Shown here in pieces: positions 1-8,517 of a DNA stretch of 64,000 nt (positions are counted from its first letter, which is position 1; the number at the start of each line of letters is the position of its first letter). Under the pieces are notes generated by a model. It saw only the letters and a program-made list of their open reading frames with translations, did not search any database and was not told the DNA's origin. The DNA is from DYFX01 sp964400625 (GTDB taxonomy: Bacteria > Patescibacteriota > Patescibacteriia > SG8-24 > DYFX01). The DNA lies in NCBI GenBank assembly GCA_964400625.1, contig CAYNUS010000005.1, forward strand, positions 18,158 through 82,157. The letters are read 5' to 3'. Position numbers and translations under genes: made by a program.

Positions 1-211
1 CGCCGAGCCGCATCCGCCGCTTCAGGTGGCTGGCGCCGTCCGCCGTGCGCATCGTCTCGCAGCCGGAGCTGGCCCAAACGCCGCGGACATCGGGCAGGTT
101 CCGCTCGTCCCACCAGATCCAAAGCACGGCACCGAGCAGGAGCCAGATGAGGACGAGCCACAGGAGTTTCTGGGCGTCGTCGGCGGCCTGGAGGCGTTCG
201 CGGAGGTTCAT
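1..211 (-). CDS. membrane protein, partial (3' end beyond window)
   Basis: An open frame starts at an ATG at 209-211 and runs off the left edge after 70 codons without a stop. The N-terminus is short and charged (MNLRERLQAADDAQK), followed by one strongly hydrophobic segment at about residues 16-34 (LLWLVLIWLLLGAVLWIWW). The remainder has a lone cysteine and many charged residues, so a single-pass membrane protein with its main domain on one side is likely. Its start overlaps the stop of the 208-411 gene in an ATGA arrangement, so it is co-transcribed with the cyclase operon. I do not recognise the family; the missing 3' part would be needed to name it. Confidence 0.6.
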   Translation of the reverse strand, partial: MNLRERLQAADDAQKLLWLVLIWLLLGAVLWIWWDERNLPDVRGVWASSGCETMRTADGASHLKRRMRLG

Positions 212-411
212 GGGAGGCGCAGTTCGCCGATCTTCTTCTTCCCGTCCCAATATTCGAGCCTCCAGCTCCCCTTCCCCGCGTCGACCAGGCGCTCCTCCGC
301 GCCCTGCGCCTTGAAGGCGCGGCGGCGCTCGCCGGCCTTCTGCCGCTCTTCGGCGGTCAGCCGCGTCATGAGCGCGAAAAGGTTCGGCTTTGCAGGGGCG
401 GCCATGCTCAT
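208..411 (-). CDS. small hypothetical protein (67 aa)
   Basis: This is a 67-residue protein, basic in its first half (EERQKAGERRRAFKAQ, probably helical), with a C-terminal stretch RLEYWDGKKKIGELRLP that looks like a beta hairpin. It has no signal peptide, membrane segment or cysteine. The start chosen (409-411) overlaps the TGA of the cyclase gene as ATGA, and its stop overlaps the next start in the same way, so it sits inside a translationally coupled operon. A second in-frame ATG lies two codons downstream and could be the true start. Function unknown. Confidence 0.6.
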   Translation of the reverse strand: MSMAAPAKPNLFALMTRLTAEERQKAGERRRAFKAQGAEERLVDAGKGSWRLEYWDGKKKIGELRLP

Positions 412-1028
412 TCCTGCGCCAGGACCGCGCGCACCGGCGAGCCGTCGAGCCCCTTGAGGCGCTGAGGCATGGCGATCAAGGTGTAGTTGCCGGGCGCGAC
501 GAACGAAAGGTCGACGCCGACCAGGATGACGACGCCGGCCTTGAGGAGCGTCGTGTGGACGGGGTGATCGAGCGTGCCGCGGCGCTCGATGCCGTAGTAG
601 TCGAGGCCGACGAGCTTCACGCCGTTGGCCACGAGCGTCTCGGCCGCTTCCGCCGACAGCGCGACGTAATCGTCGAAGAACTTGTCCTGGCGGATCATCT
701 CGGAGTTCGTCGTCTTGAAGAGCACGCGCTCGGCGCGGATGTCCTGCACGTCGGTGAACTGGATGAGGCCGTCCTTGGCCGTCACCTCGCGCACCTCGCA
801 GGGGCCGTAGCACTTGTGCAGGTCGATCATGTCGACCGACGCGCCGTCCGGGATCGAGTGGATGGGCGCCTCGATGTGCGTGCCGGTGATCGTGGTCATG
901 CGATACGACCAGATGTTCTTATGGTCGTCCGCGTATTTGCGGATCTGCTCGAATTTCGGCGGTTCCGTGCCGGGGAACGCCGCCATGCCTTCGTGGTACG
1001 GGACGGTGATGTCGATCAGTTTGGCCAT
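408..1028 (-). CDS. cyclase-family (kynurenine formamidase-like) metal hydrolase
   Basis: A 206-residue protein of the cyclase/KynB family, metal-dependent hydrolases of formamides and cyclic amides. The family signature HxGTHxDxPxH appears as ITGTHIEAPIH at residues 47-57: the central histidines are kept, the first histidine is replaced by isoleucine and the aspartate by glutamate. The C-terminal part carries the usual GLDYYGIERRGTLDHPVH and VDLSFVAPGNY segments. It starts one base past the stop of the glucose-6-phosphate isomerase gene and overlaps the next small gene by ATGA. No tryptophan-catabolism gene is nearby, so the substrate is unknown. The altered metal ligands make generic cyclase-family hydrolase the safest name. 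Confidence 0.82.
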   Translation of the reverse strand: MAKLIDITVPYHEGMAAFPGTEPPKFEQIRKYADDHKNIWSYRMTTITGTHIEAPIHSIPDGASVDMIDLHKCYGPCEVREVTAKDGLIQFTDVQDIRAERVLFKTTNSEMIRQDKFFDDYVALSAEAAETLVANGVKLVGLDYYGIERRGTLDHPVHTTLLKAGVVILVGVDLSFVAPGNYTLIAMPQRLKGLDGSPVRAVLAQE

Positions 1029-1029
1029 A

Positions 1030-2361
1030 TCAGTATCCTTTTCTTCCCATGAGCTTATACATGTTCCGCTTTCCCGTCTCGACGCCCGGCTGATCGAACG
1101 CGTCGACGTCCCAGAGCTCGCCGGCGACGGCGGTGGCCGTCATGAGCCCTTGGAGCAGGCCGCCGACGGACTTGCCGTCGAGCTTCGGCAGGAAGAGCGT
1201 CCCGTTCGGACGTCGGTTCTCGGCGAGCGCTTCGGCCGTCGCCTGCCGTTCGGCATGCGCGATGTCCGCGAGCGTGTGGCCGGCGAAGTACGCGACGCCC
1301 TCGATATCCGGCCAGGGTTCCGGCAGACGCTCATCGACGCCGAAATCGTCGACTTCGACGAACGTGACGGACTTGTCGAGCGGACCTTCGTTATAGAGCT
1401 GGATCTGCGAGTGCTGGTCGGCGGGGCCGACGGCCGCGACGGGCGTCGGGCCGGTGAAGACGCGGTTGCGATGGCGGTCGGTCTTCTTGCCGAGGCTCTC
1501 GGCCCAGAGCTGGCGGTACCACTGGCCGACGAGCTGGAGGCGTTTGGCGTACGGCATCAGCACGGAGACCGTCTTGCCGCGCCGGTAGAGCAGCCACTGG
1601 AGTCCGGCGAAGAGCATCGGGACGTTCTTGGTCGGCGACGCCTTCCAGAACGCGGCGTCCTCGGCGGCGGCGCCTTTCCAGAGCTCTTCGACGTTGATGC
1701 CGCCGGCGAGGAGCGGGAACGCGCCGACTTCGGTGAAGACGGAAAAACGGCCGCCGACGTTCCCGGGGACCGGCAGGGCCGCGTACCCTTCGCGGTCGGC
1801 GATGGCGCGGAGCGTTCCCTTCGAGACGTCGGTCGTGGCGATGACGCGTTCGGACGCCTTCTTCCTGCCGACGGCCTTGATGAGGCGGTCGCGCAGCAGC
1901 GTGAAGACCGCCATCGGCTCGATGGTGTCCCCGCTCTTCGAGATGACGTTCACGGCCGCGCGCTTCCAGTCGACCCCGTCGAGGACGTCGCGGACGGCCC
2001 GCGGGTCGGTGGCGTCGCCGGCGAAGACGAGCTTCAGCTTCCGGGCGCCGCGCGCGAGCGGTTCGATGCCGTCGAGCGCCGCGTGGACGGCCTGCGCGCC
2101 GAGCAGCGATCCGCCGATGCCGACGATGACGAGCGTATCCACCTCCGTATCGAGCTTGCGCACGAGCGCGCGCATGGCGTCGAGGCTCGGACGCCGCTTC
2201 GGGACGTCGAAGAATCCGAGCGCGCCGGAAGCCTTGCGGTCCTTGAGCGCGCGGCGGGCGATCTCCAGGCGGCCCGAAAGCGCCTGCACCTCTTCCGGCG
2301 CGGCGCCCTCCGCGCCGACCCGGTTGCGCATCATGTTGAGGAAGTCGTAGCGCAGGGCCAT
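1030..2361 (-). CDS. pgi: glucose-6-phosphate isomerase
   Basis: Interconverts glucose 6-phosphate and fructose 6-phosphate in the cytoplasm. The 443-residue protein has the SIS-type sugar-phosphate site (VIVGIGGSLLGAQAV, VISKSGDTIEPM) and the classic PGI stretches GGRFSVFTEVGAFPLL and LVGQWYRQLWAESLGKKT. The length matches the compact bacterial and archaeal PGI type rather than the 550-residue E. coli form. The ATG at 2359-2361 lies 9 nt past an extended -10 (TGC-TATACT), so the message is probably leaderless. It is the first gene of an operon with the cyclase-family gene. PGI suggests retained sugar-phosphate metabolism and supplies precursors for the surface-sugar genes seen elsewhere. Confidence 0.95.
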   Translation of the reverse strand: MALRYDFLNMMRNRVGAEGAAPEEVQALSGRLEIARRALKDRKASGALGFFDVPKRRPSLDAMRALVRKLDTEVDTLVIVGIGGSLLGAQAVHAALDGIEPLARGARKLKLVFAGDATDPRAVRDVLDGVDWKRAAVNVISKSGDTIEPMAVFTLLRDRLIKAVGRKKASERVIATTDVSKGTLRAIADREGYAALPVPGNVGGRFSVFTEVGAFPLLAGGINVEELWKGAAAEDAAFWKASPTKNVPMLFAGLQWLLYRRGKTVSVLMPYAKRLQLVGQWYRQLWAESLGKKTDRHRNRVFTGPTPVAAVGPADQHSQIQLYNEGPLDKSVTFVEVDDFGVDERLPEPWPDIEGVAYFAGHTLADIAHAERQATAEALAENRRPNGTLFLPKLDGKSVGGLLQGLMTATAVAGELWDVDAFDQPGVETGKRNMYKLMGRKGY

Positions 2362-2370
2362 ATCAGCCCC

Positions 2371-2379
2371 AGTATAGCA
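2371..2379 (-). promoter_or_regulatory. extended -10 promoter of pgi (leaderless)
   Basis: TATACT preceded by TGC on the minus strand, 9 nt before the pgi ATG. No convincing -35 is visible at 17 bp. The element directly follows the terminator of the zinc-ribbon gene. Transcription would start at or within a few bases of the ATG. Confidence 0.7.
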
Positions 2380-2403
2380 CGAAACCCGCCGTGCGGCGGG
2401 TTC
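2380..2403 (-). terminator. intrinsic terminator of zinc-ribbon gene
   Basis: AACCCGCCG pairs with CGGCGGGTT, followed by TTTC on the minus strand. The stop codon of the 2402-2680 gene overlaps the first base of the stem. The tail runs straight into the pgi promoter. Confidence 0.65.
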
Positions 2404-2680
2404 AGTTCCAGTTGGCGTAGAAGGGGCCGCAGGCGGCGCAGCGGGCGCGGATCCAGCCGGCGTCGACGCTCGTGCCCCCGTGGTCTTCGTCGAGCGCGGG
2501 CGCGGGCGCCATCACGAGCGGACGCTGGCAGCGCGGGCAGCGTCCCGTCTCGCAGCGGCAGGCCACGCGGACCGAACGGTCCTGTCCGGCCAGGTGCACG
2601 AACCCCTTCGGGGAACCGCAGGCGGTGCAGTCCCGAAGGAAGCGCTGGATCTCGATCTTGGCGTTCAAGGCGTGGCCCAT
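2402..2680 (-). CDS. zinc-ribbon protein (92 aa)
   Basis: A small protein with three cysteine clusters: CTAC at residues 18-21, CRC plus CPRC at 41-51, and CAAC at 81-84. This fits two zinc sites of rubredoxin or zinc-ribbon type. There is no signal peptide or membrane segment. The middle is acidic and proline/alanine-rich and may be a linker. The start is the ATG at 2678-2680; it is followed by its own terminator and then the pgi promoter, so it forms the end of a transcription unit. The family is not recognised. A nucleic-acid or protein binding role would be a guess from the zinc sites alone. Confidence 0.7.
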   Translation of the reverse strand: MGHALNAKIEIQRFLRDCTACGSPKGFVHLAGQDRSVRVACRCETGRCPRCQRPLVMAPAPALDEDHGGTSVDAGWIRARCAACGPFYANWN

Positions 2681-2723
2681 AGGACGGAACAGCGTAGCGC
2701 GAAACGGGGCGTCTGGCAAGCGG

Positions 2724-3086
2724 TCAGCCGGCGCGGAAGAACCCGACCGCCGCCGGCGCCTGCGCGAGCGCGAGTCCGGCCACGAGCGTGGCGAGCAGGG
2801 CGAGGAGCACGTAGAGCCCGAAGGCCTTGGCGGTCGAGGCGCCCTTCGCGGCATACCGGAAGCTGAGATACGCGGGCGCGAGGTAGAACGCCGCCACGAA
2901 CGCGCTCTGCAGGAAGATGGCGATGCGGTCCGGGCCCGGCGACGCCGAGGCCTCGACGGCCGCGAGCGGCAAGCCGATGAGGTACCAGATCGCGGCGGCC
3001 TGCCAAGGGCGCAGATGCGCGCCGTAGCGGCGGTCCAGCCAGAGCATCGCCGGCAGGACGAGGACGTGGAGGATGATGCGGAGCAT
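2724..3086 (-). CDS. multi-pass membrane protein (120 aa), unknown
   Basis: A hydrophobic protein with about four predicted membrane segments (residues about 2-16, 29-48, 56-76 and 87-110) joined by short loops with a few charged residues. There is no catalytic motif. The ATG at 3084-3086 is one base past the stop of the large G8-domain exoprotein gene, which points to translational coupling and a shared message. It could be a small accessory membrane protein for envelope biogenesis, but nothing in the sequence proves it. Confidence 0.7.
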   Translation of the reverse strand: MLRIILHVLVLPAMLWLDRRYGAHLRPWQAAAIWYLIGLPLAAVEASASPGPDRIAIFLQSAFVAAFYLAPAYLSFRYAAKGASTAKAFGLYVLLALLATLVAGLALAQAPAAVGFFRAG

Positions 3087-3087
3087 G

Positions 3088-5712
3088 TCAGCGCGTGAGT
3101 TCGAAGGCGTCGAGCGGATTCAGCCAGAGCACGGCTTCGGACGCGGACGCGTCGTAGGCCCAGCTTCCGGGAGCGATCTCGCCGAGTTCCTTCTTCTCGA
3201 CCGGGAGGCCGCCCGAGCGCACGGACGCGCCGAGGCCGGCCGGGATGCGGACGAGGAGCGGTTCGGTGAAACCGTCATATTCGACGCGGACGGAGGGCAC
3301 GTTCGGGATCGCGGCCTTGTAGGAACCGCCTTCCGCCACGTTCGCGTACGCGTATTCGCCGTCGAAGGCGGTGCCGGGCGCGAGCGTCACGGACCCGTTC
3401 GTGGCGAGGTTCGTGAAGGTGACGCTCTTGTCGCCGGGACTCTCGCGGAGCGCGAGCACGAGCTGGGCGTACGTGCCTTCGCAGCGCATCACCTCGTCCC
3501 CTTGCTCGCAGGCGCCGAGGAACGGCGACTTCGCGGCGACGGCGTCGCCTGCGTCATGGTCGCGCACGACCGACATCCTGTCGCCTGCGGTGACGAGCGT
3601 CGCGCCGCTCCAGACGCTCGCGTCGACGAACGCCACGCGGCGCAGGCTGTTGCGCGGATCCGGGATGCGCGGATTCTCCGGCTCGAAGCCCAGCGCCGCC
3701 GATCCGTCGTCGAAGCGGCGGAACGTGACGTCCGTCAGGCTGACCGGACCGTCGTTGAAGGTGAAGCCGATGCGTTCGCCGTCCGGGGATTCCGATCCTT
3801 CCAAACGCCCTTCGACGATGGAATCCCTGAGCGAGGCCCCGAAGGCGGCGAACGTTCCGCCGATGCCGTTTTCCGCCAGATACGCGCCGGCGACTTCGAG
3901 CCCCGCGCCGCGGATCCAGAAGCCGCGCTCGCCGTTCAGGACGGCCACGAGCCCGGAGAAGGCGGCCGTCTCGTCCGGAACGTAGTTGGAACGGCCCTTG
4001 TCGTTGTCGTCGACGAGCAGGCCGATGCGCCGCGCGCCGCGGACGGCGTTGCCGTCGAAGGCGAGCAGCGAAGCTTCGCGCGGCTTCAGCATGGTGCCGC
4101 TGTTGCGCGTCGCGTTCTCGGGAAGGTCGTACCAGTAGCCGAAGCCGGCCGACGCCACGACCGTGTTGTCGCGGAGCGCGTTGCCGGGGTGGCGGATGCG
4201 GAAGCCGGCGGGTTCGGCGTCGCCGGGCATGGCGCCCGGGCGCACGTCGGCGGCGAGGTTGCCGGTGAAGGCGTTGTCGGTCTCCGCGCCGTCCTCGGTC
4301 GTGAAGCAGTGTCCGTAGGCGGCGAAGGCGGCGTTCGCTTCGATGACGGCGCCCGTGGTCTGGCGCAGCGCGACGCAGCGGTTGCCGGAATTCCGGATCA
4401 CGCTCTCCCGGAGCTTCGGTCCGGTCAGGCCGTCGAGGAGGAGCGGGTACTGCCCGTACGCGCCCTTGCGTCCGAGCTTCGCGAGCTCGACGTTCGAAAG
4501 GTCGATCTTCGCGCGGTTGATGCCGCGGACGTAGCTGCCGAAGCCGTCGCCGGCGCCGGAGATCGCCACGTTGCGGTCGAGCAGGACGACTTCGGAACGC
4601 AGGCCGTCCTCGGCGCGGTGGCGCGCGGAGAGCGGAAGATCGAGCGTGATCGTCGCGCCGTCGACGGCCTTGATGACGCGCACCTCGTGGGCGTCCGCAT
4701 GCGTCGCGCCGAGGATCGCCACTTCGGAACCGGCGGGCCAGGCGACCGGCGCATCGAGCGTGATCTTGGCGTCGCCGGAGTCCGCCGGTTCCGCGAGACG
4801 CGCCCAGGAAACGCCGACCGGCGCTCCGTGGAGCGAAAGCGTGCCGCCGTCGACGGTCAGGCCGTCGTCCCCTACCGCGGTCGAAGCGACGCCCGTGAGG
4901 ACGATCTCGGCCTTCTTGGCGGCGTCGAGCGGCGCCTCCGGCGTCCCGACGGTCAAGGCGCCGCGCACCGTGATCTGCCGCGCGGCGAGCTTCACCGAAC
5001 GATCGACGAAGAACTCGAGCGTGCCGAGCACCTCCAGCGACTTCAAGGACGGCGACGCTTCGAGGTCGTACGTGATCTTCACGTTGGCGGGAATCGTCAC
5101 GATCGCGCCGGTACCGGGACGCGTCCCGCCCCAGACGCTCGCGTCGCTCCAGGTTCCCGACTTCACCGCGGTGAAATCCTTCGGCACGACGGCCGTGGAA
5201 CCGGCGCGCGCCGCGAAGTCCTCGACGATGCCCGAGACCATGAGTTCGGAGGCCTTGTCGTACTCGAAGGCCATGACGATCGGCTCCCCCTCCTTGTACG
5301 TGAAGAAGAACGAGTCCGGGATGTCGTCCACCTGGCGGTTCCAGTCGGCGCCGTAGAGCGCGACGGCGGCGGCCTCGTTCGTGATCCAGCGCAGGCGTCC
5401 GCCGGCGCCGACGGCGTAGACGCGCGGATCGCTCTGGATCTTCACGAGCTTGAGCCCCGGCTTGTAGGTGACGTTGCCGCCGATCGGATACGACGCGAGC
5501 GCCTCGTCGGAGACCGTCTCGACGCCGTCGAAGCCTTGGTACCAGCTGAAATAGACCTTCTCGTTCGGGAAGACGTAGCGCTTGCCTTCATCCACGAAGT
5601 ACACGGCCGGCGTCGACCCCTTGATGAGCGTCCCGGCGGCGGACGCGGCGGACGGCAGGCATGCGGCGAGCGCGAGGGCCGCGCAGGTAACGAAAAAGCG
5701 GGTACGTGGCAT
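3088..5712 (-). CDS. secreted G8-domain / beta-helix surface protein
   Basis: An 874-residue exported protein. Residues 1-26 form a signal peptide; LAAC at 15-18 leaves a lipoprotein reading possible. Residues 27-150 contain two copies of a repeat with pattern VYxxxxGxRxxxxNE, also found in the protein at 10283-11686. A G8 domain follows at about 184-300 (KSGTWSDASVWGG, then an IPANVKITYD strand), and then a long right-handed beta-helix-like region with many short N/G-rich turns up to about 690, ending in a beta-sandwich-like tail. G8 domains occur in extracellular proteins such as the CEMIP hyaluronan-binding family and probably bind or cleave glycans. It has its own extended -10 promoter 8 nt before the ATG. 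Confidence 0.85.
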   Translation of the reverse strand: MPRTRFFVTCAALALAACLPSAASAAGTLIKGSTPAVYFVDEGKRYVFPNEKVYFSWYQGFDGVETVSDEALASYPIGGNVTYKPGLKLVKIQSDPRVYAVGAGGRLRWITNEAAAVALYGADWNRQVDDIPDSFFFTYKEGEPIVMAFEYDKASELMVSGIVEDFAARAGSTAVVPKDFTAVKSGTWSDASVWGGTRPGTGAIVTIPANVKITYDLEASPSLKSLEVLGTLEFFVDRSVKLAARQITVRGALTVGTPEAPLDAAKKAEIVLTGVASTAVGDDGLTVDGGTLSLHGAPVGVSWARLAEPADSGDAKITLDAPVAWPAGSEVAILGATHADAHEVRVIKAVDGATITLDLPLSARHRAEDGLRSEVVLLDRNVAISGAGDGFGSYVRGINRAKIDLSNVELAKLGRKGAYGQYPLLLDGLTGPKLRESVIRNSGNRCVALRQTTGAVIEANAAFAAYGHCFTTEDGAETDNAFTGNLAADVRPGAMPGDAEPAGFRIRHPGNALRDNTVVASAGFGYWYDLPENATRNSGTMLKPREASLLAFDGNAVRGARRIGLLVDDNDKGRSNYVPDETAAFSGLVAVLNGERGFWIRGAGLEVAGAYLAENGIGGTFAAFGASLRDSIVEGRLEGSESPDGERIGFTFNDGPVSLTDVTFRRFDDGSAALGFEPENPRIPDPRNSLRRVAFVDASVWSGATLVTAGDRMSVVRDHDAGDAVAAKSPFLGACEQGDEVMRCEGTYAQLVLALRESPGDKSVTFTNLATNGSVTLAPGTAFDGEYAYANVAEGGSYKAAIPNVPSVRVEYDGFTEPLLVRIPAGLGASVRSGGLPVEKKELGEIAPGSWAYDASASEAVLWLNPLDAFELTR

Positions 5713-5720
5713 ACCCGCCT

Positions 5721-5729
5721 ATTCTAGCA
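5721..5729 (-). promoter_or_regulatory. extended -10 promoter of the G8 gene (leaderless)
   Basis: TGC-TAGAAT on the minus strand ends 8 nt before the ATG at 5712. It lies just past the stop codon of the upstream lytic transglycosylase gene. Confidence 0.65.
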
Positions 5730-5734
5730 CATCT

Positions 5735-7195
5735 TCAGGTGAGGATCGGCGGAACGCTCCAGAGCCGGAGGAGGTTGCGGAGCTTCTGCACGTACAGCGC
5801 GGTCTCCTTCCGCAGTCCGCTGTCGGCTTTCGCTTTCGCCGCGCGGTATTCGACGCGGAGCGCGTTCAGCTTGGCTTGCATCGGCCGCCACACGGCTTCG
5901 TCGTCCTCGGCCAGGATCCGCTGACGCAGGCTTTCGGCCTGGGCGAAGAGCGTCTCGTACCGCTTCAGATGCTCGGAGGGCTCCTTCGACCAGTCCTCCC
6001 CCAGTTTCGCGATGGCGTTGCGCACGCGCGGGCCTCCGCCGTTGTAGGCCGCCGCGAGGTACTCGTCGACGCGGGCGGGATCGGTGGCCACGAGCGCCTT
6101 GACCGAGGCCGGCATCGAGGCGAGCTCCAGGTCGAGGTACGCGATCTGCGCCCGGATGGCGTTGCGTGGATTCGTCATGCCGGTCTCGAAGTTCGGATCG
6201 AGCTGGAGCTCCTTCTTGGCGGCCATCGCCTTATACGTGCTCGGGATGAACTGCACGAGGCCCTTGGCGCCGACCGAGGAACGCGAGTAGGCATAGGCGT
6301 CGCCCTGGTTGCCGGCCATGACGACATAGAAGGATTCCTCCGCCTTGGTCGCGCTCGCGCCCGAGAGCGAAGCCTCGCTCAGGTGCTCGATGACGGCGAT
6401 GGCCTTCACGAGCTTCGGGTCGATGACGTCGGCCATGAGACGGTCAGGGAACGCGCGCGACATGATGCCCAGGCTCCGCAAATCCGCATACGCCTGCGCG
6501 ATCATGGCATCGATCGTGGCTTCCCCCCAGGCGGCCATCTCCGGCGTATGCAGGCTCGACGAGTACGGCGTATAGAGCACGTCCTCGAGTTCGTAGACGC
6601 GGCTCTTGCTCGTGATCCATTTCTCCTTGAAGATCGGCGACTGCACGGCCACGACGACCTTCGCCCCCTTGTCGGCGACGAAATGCGAGTTCACGCCGTT
6701 GGTCCGCAGGACGTCGATATCCAGCGTGCCGGGCGGCACGTGCAGGTCCAGCTGCATGCCGCTCTTCCTGAAGGACGCGCCGGCGGGCACGAGCGCGACC
6801 TGATCGGTGGCCTGATCCCAGACCGCGAGCGCGATATCCACCCACGCCTCGGTGCTCGCCACCTGGATCGGCTTCGGCTGCGCCGCTTTCGTCGCGGCGA
6901 TGCGCTCGGCGATCATCGCGCGTCCGCGCTCGACGGCGGAACGGAGCGTGCCGGACGGCGTCGGCGCGGGCGCGGGCGTCGCGGTCCCGGAATCGGGATC
7001 CGCGGCCGGCGGCGCGGCGCCGATGGCGTTCAGCAGGTTGACGCAGGTTCCGGCGCTCGTGCCGCTCGCGATGTGATACCAGCTCCCGTCCGCCATCTGG
7101 AAGATGCCGGGGCCGCAGTCGGCCGCGCGCGCCGTTCCCGCTCCGAGGAACGCGGCGGCGAAGGTCGCGATGGCGATGGCGAAGCGCTTGCGCAT
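5735..7195 (-). CDS. lytic transglycosylase (SLT/GH23-like)
   Basis: A 486-residue exported peptidoglycan-cleaving enzyme. The start chosen gives a classic signal peptide (MRKRFAIAIATFAAAFLGAG, cleavage near ATARA). A proline/alanine-rich linker and a region of unknown fold lead to the SLT domain at about 255-430. It has a likely catalytic Glu270 (AIAVIEH), GAKGLVQFIPSTY at 309-321 and the downstream AAAYNGGG motif typical of soluble lytic transglycosylases. It cleaves between MurNAc and GlcNAc in the wall. Its neighbours are a DUF4015 protein and HtrA, so the block is devoted to the envelope. A longer in-frame start exists upstream but would bury the signal peptide. Confidence 0.9.
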   Translation of the reverse strand: MRKRFAIAIATFAAAFLGAGTARAADCGPGIFQMADGSWYHIASGTSAGTCVNLLNAIGAAPPAADPDSGTATPAPAPTPSGTLRSAVERGRAMIAERIAATKAAQPKPIQVASTEAWVDIALAVWDQATDQVALVPAGASFRKSGMQLDLHVPPGTLDIDVLRTNGVNSHFVADKGAKVVVAVQSPIFKEKWITSKSRVYELEDVLYTPYSSSLHTPEMAAWGEATIDAMIAQAYADLRSLGIMSRAFPDRLMADVIDPKLVKAIAVIEHLSEASLSGASATKAEESFYVVMAGNQGDAYAYSRSSVGAKGLVQFIPSTYKAMAAKKELQLDPNFETGMTNPRNAIRAQIAYLDLELASMPASVKALVATDPARVDEYLAAAYNGGGPRVRNAIAKLGEDWSKEPSEHLKRYETLFAQAESLRQRILAEDDEAVWRPMQAKLNALRVEYRAAKAKADSGLRKETALYVQKLRNLLRLWSVPPILT

Positions 7196-7235
7196 AGTGT
7201 TCGTTGAAAGCTTAGACGATGCCGCCGAGGATTCC

Positions 7236-8516
7236 TTACCTTCCGGAAGCGGCGTCCTCCGTCGGCACGGAGAATTCCTTGTAGACATTGCGGGCGTTCC
7301 AGAGCAGCCAGCCCCTCCCGCCTTGGTCGCGCACCGCCTGGATCTGCGCGCGGAGCTTGGCGGCGTCGTAGACGGCGCCGATGTCGAACGCCTGGATCCA
7401 CGGGCGATGGTGCGCGAGCGTGCCGTCGCACGGCATGAGGAGCCCCGAGGTGGCGCTCCGGACCCCGCTCGCGACCTCCGCGCACTCCTGCTCCCTTCTC
7501 GTATACAGGCGGTTCGCTTTCTTCAGGCTGTCGGCGACGATCTCGTAGGGATACGCGGCGGGATTCGCGTACCCGAGCGTCCCGGCTCCGTAGTGGGAAG
7601 GATACACCATGGCGGAGACCGCCGTCGCGTGCGGCAGGGCGTCGACGAGCAGCTGGCCGATGCCGAGGTCGTAGTCGACGTACCAGGTGACGTAGCCGAA
7701 GAGGTCGTAGGAGATCGGGATGCGCGCCTTCTTCTCCAGCTCGCGATGCATGAAGGCGAAGAATTCCCGGATGACCGCGTGCTTCGGCGTCTTGCCGTCG
7801 TAGTGCGTGTAGGCGATCGACGCGAGGTTGCCGTCGCTCGGGAAACGGATGTAGTCGAACTGGATCTCGTCGAAGCCGCGCGCGTAGACGTCCTTGGCGA
7901 CCTCCACGTTATACCGCCAGGCGGCCTCGGAAGCCGGGTCAACCCAGGTCACGCCCTTGTAATCGGCCCAGACGCCTCCCCCTTTGCGCTGGACGGCTTC
8001 CGCGGGGAACCGTTTCACGTACATCGGGTCTTGGAAGACGAAGACGCGCGCGATGCGGTAGAGCCCGGCGTCGCCCGCCTCCTTCAGCACCGCGTCGAGG
8101 TCCGGCATCGTGGCCTTCTCCGGCGCATGCGCCGCGAGGGACGGGCGCTTCGGCTGGAACGAGAGCAGACCGCTCGCGTCCTTCACGTCGATGACGACGG
8201 CGTTCAGGTCGTTGCGCCTCGCGTAGGCGAAAAGATCGGCGCGGAGCTTCGGACTCGCGGCGCTGTGCGCGGTCATGTAGAAGCCGCGCACCTCCTCCGG
8301 CATCGGGAGATGGCGGACGCCCTCCGGCGCCTCGGCCTTCGCGGCGTAGACCGGCAGCCAGACAGGCGCGTAGTCGGGGTACGGCTCGGTGAGGTACAGC
8401 GACGTGAGCGCGAAGATGCCGAAGATCGTGAACCAGCCCGCGACGCGGATCGGGAGGCGCCAGCGCGCTTCCAGCGTTTCGATGCGTTTCGTGATGCCGC
8501 TCTCGAGATGCTTCAT
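7236..8516 (-). CDS. DUF4015 putative glycoside hydrolase, membrane-anchored
   Basis: A 426-residue protein with an N-terminal membrane anchor at about 24-42 (IRVAGWFTIFGIFALTSLYL). It matches the DUF4015 putative glycosyl hydrolase family, TIM-barrel proteins. Seen are VRGFYMTAHSA, LNAVVIDVKDASG, FDEIQFDYIRFPSDG, and SYDLFGYVTWYVDYDLGIGQ followed by VSAMVYPSHYG. The acidic residues in IDVKD and FDYIRFPSDG are the likely catalytic or sugar-binding positions. It presumably acts outside the cytoplasmic membrane on a wall or surface polysaccharide. The start (ATG 8514-8516) lies one base past the htrA stop, so the two are co-translated. Confidence 0.85.
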   Translation of the reverse strand: MKHLESGITKRIETLEARWRLPIRVAGWFTIFGIFALTSLYLTEPYPDYAPVWLPVYAAKAEAPEGVRHLPMPEEVRGFYMTAHSAASPKLRADLFAYARRNDLNAVVIDVKDASGLLSFQPKRPSLAAHAPEKATMPDLDAVLKEAGDAGLYRIARVFVFQDPMYVKRFPAEAVQRKGGGVWADYKGVTWVDPASEAAWRYNVEVAKDVYARGFDEIQFDYIRFPSDGNLASIAYTHYDGKTPKHAVIREFFAFMHRELEKKARIPISYDLFGYVTWYVDYDLGIGQLLVDALPHATAVSAMVYPSHYGAGTLGYANPAAYPYEIVADSLKKANRLYTRREQECAEVASGVRSATSGLLMPCDGTLAHHRPWIQAFDIGAVYDAAKLRAQIQAVRDQGGRGWLLWNARNVYKEFSVPTEDAASGR

Positions 8517-8517
8517 G

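Noticed and set aside
814..2682. A 622-codon plus-strand frame opposite pgi and the zinc-ribbon gene
   Set aside because: No domains, and it covers two genes plus their terminator and promoter.
3073..5727. An 884-codon open frame on the plus strand opposite the G8 gene
   Set aside because: Long antisense frames are common in GC-rich DNA. This one is R/E/A/G-rich without domains, and the opposite strand encodes a clear signal peptide, repeats and G8 domain.
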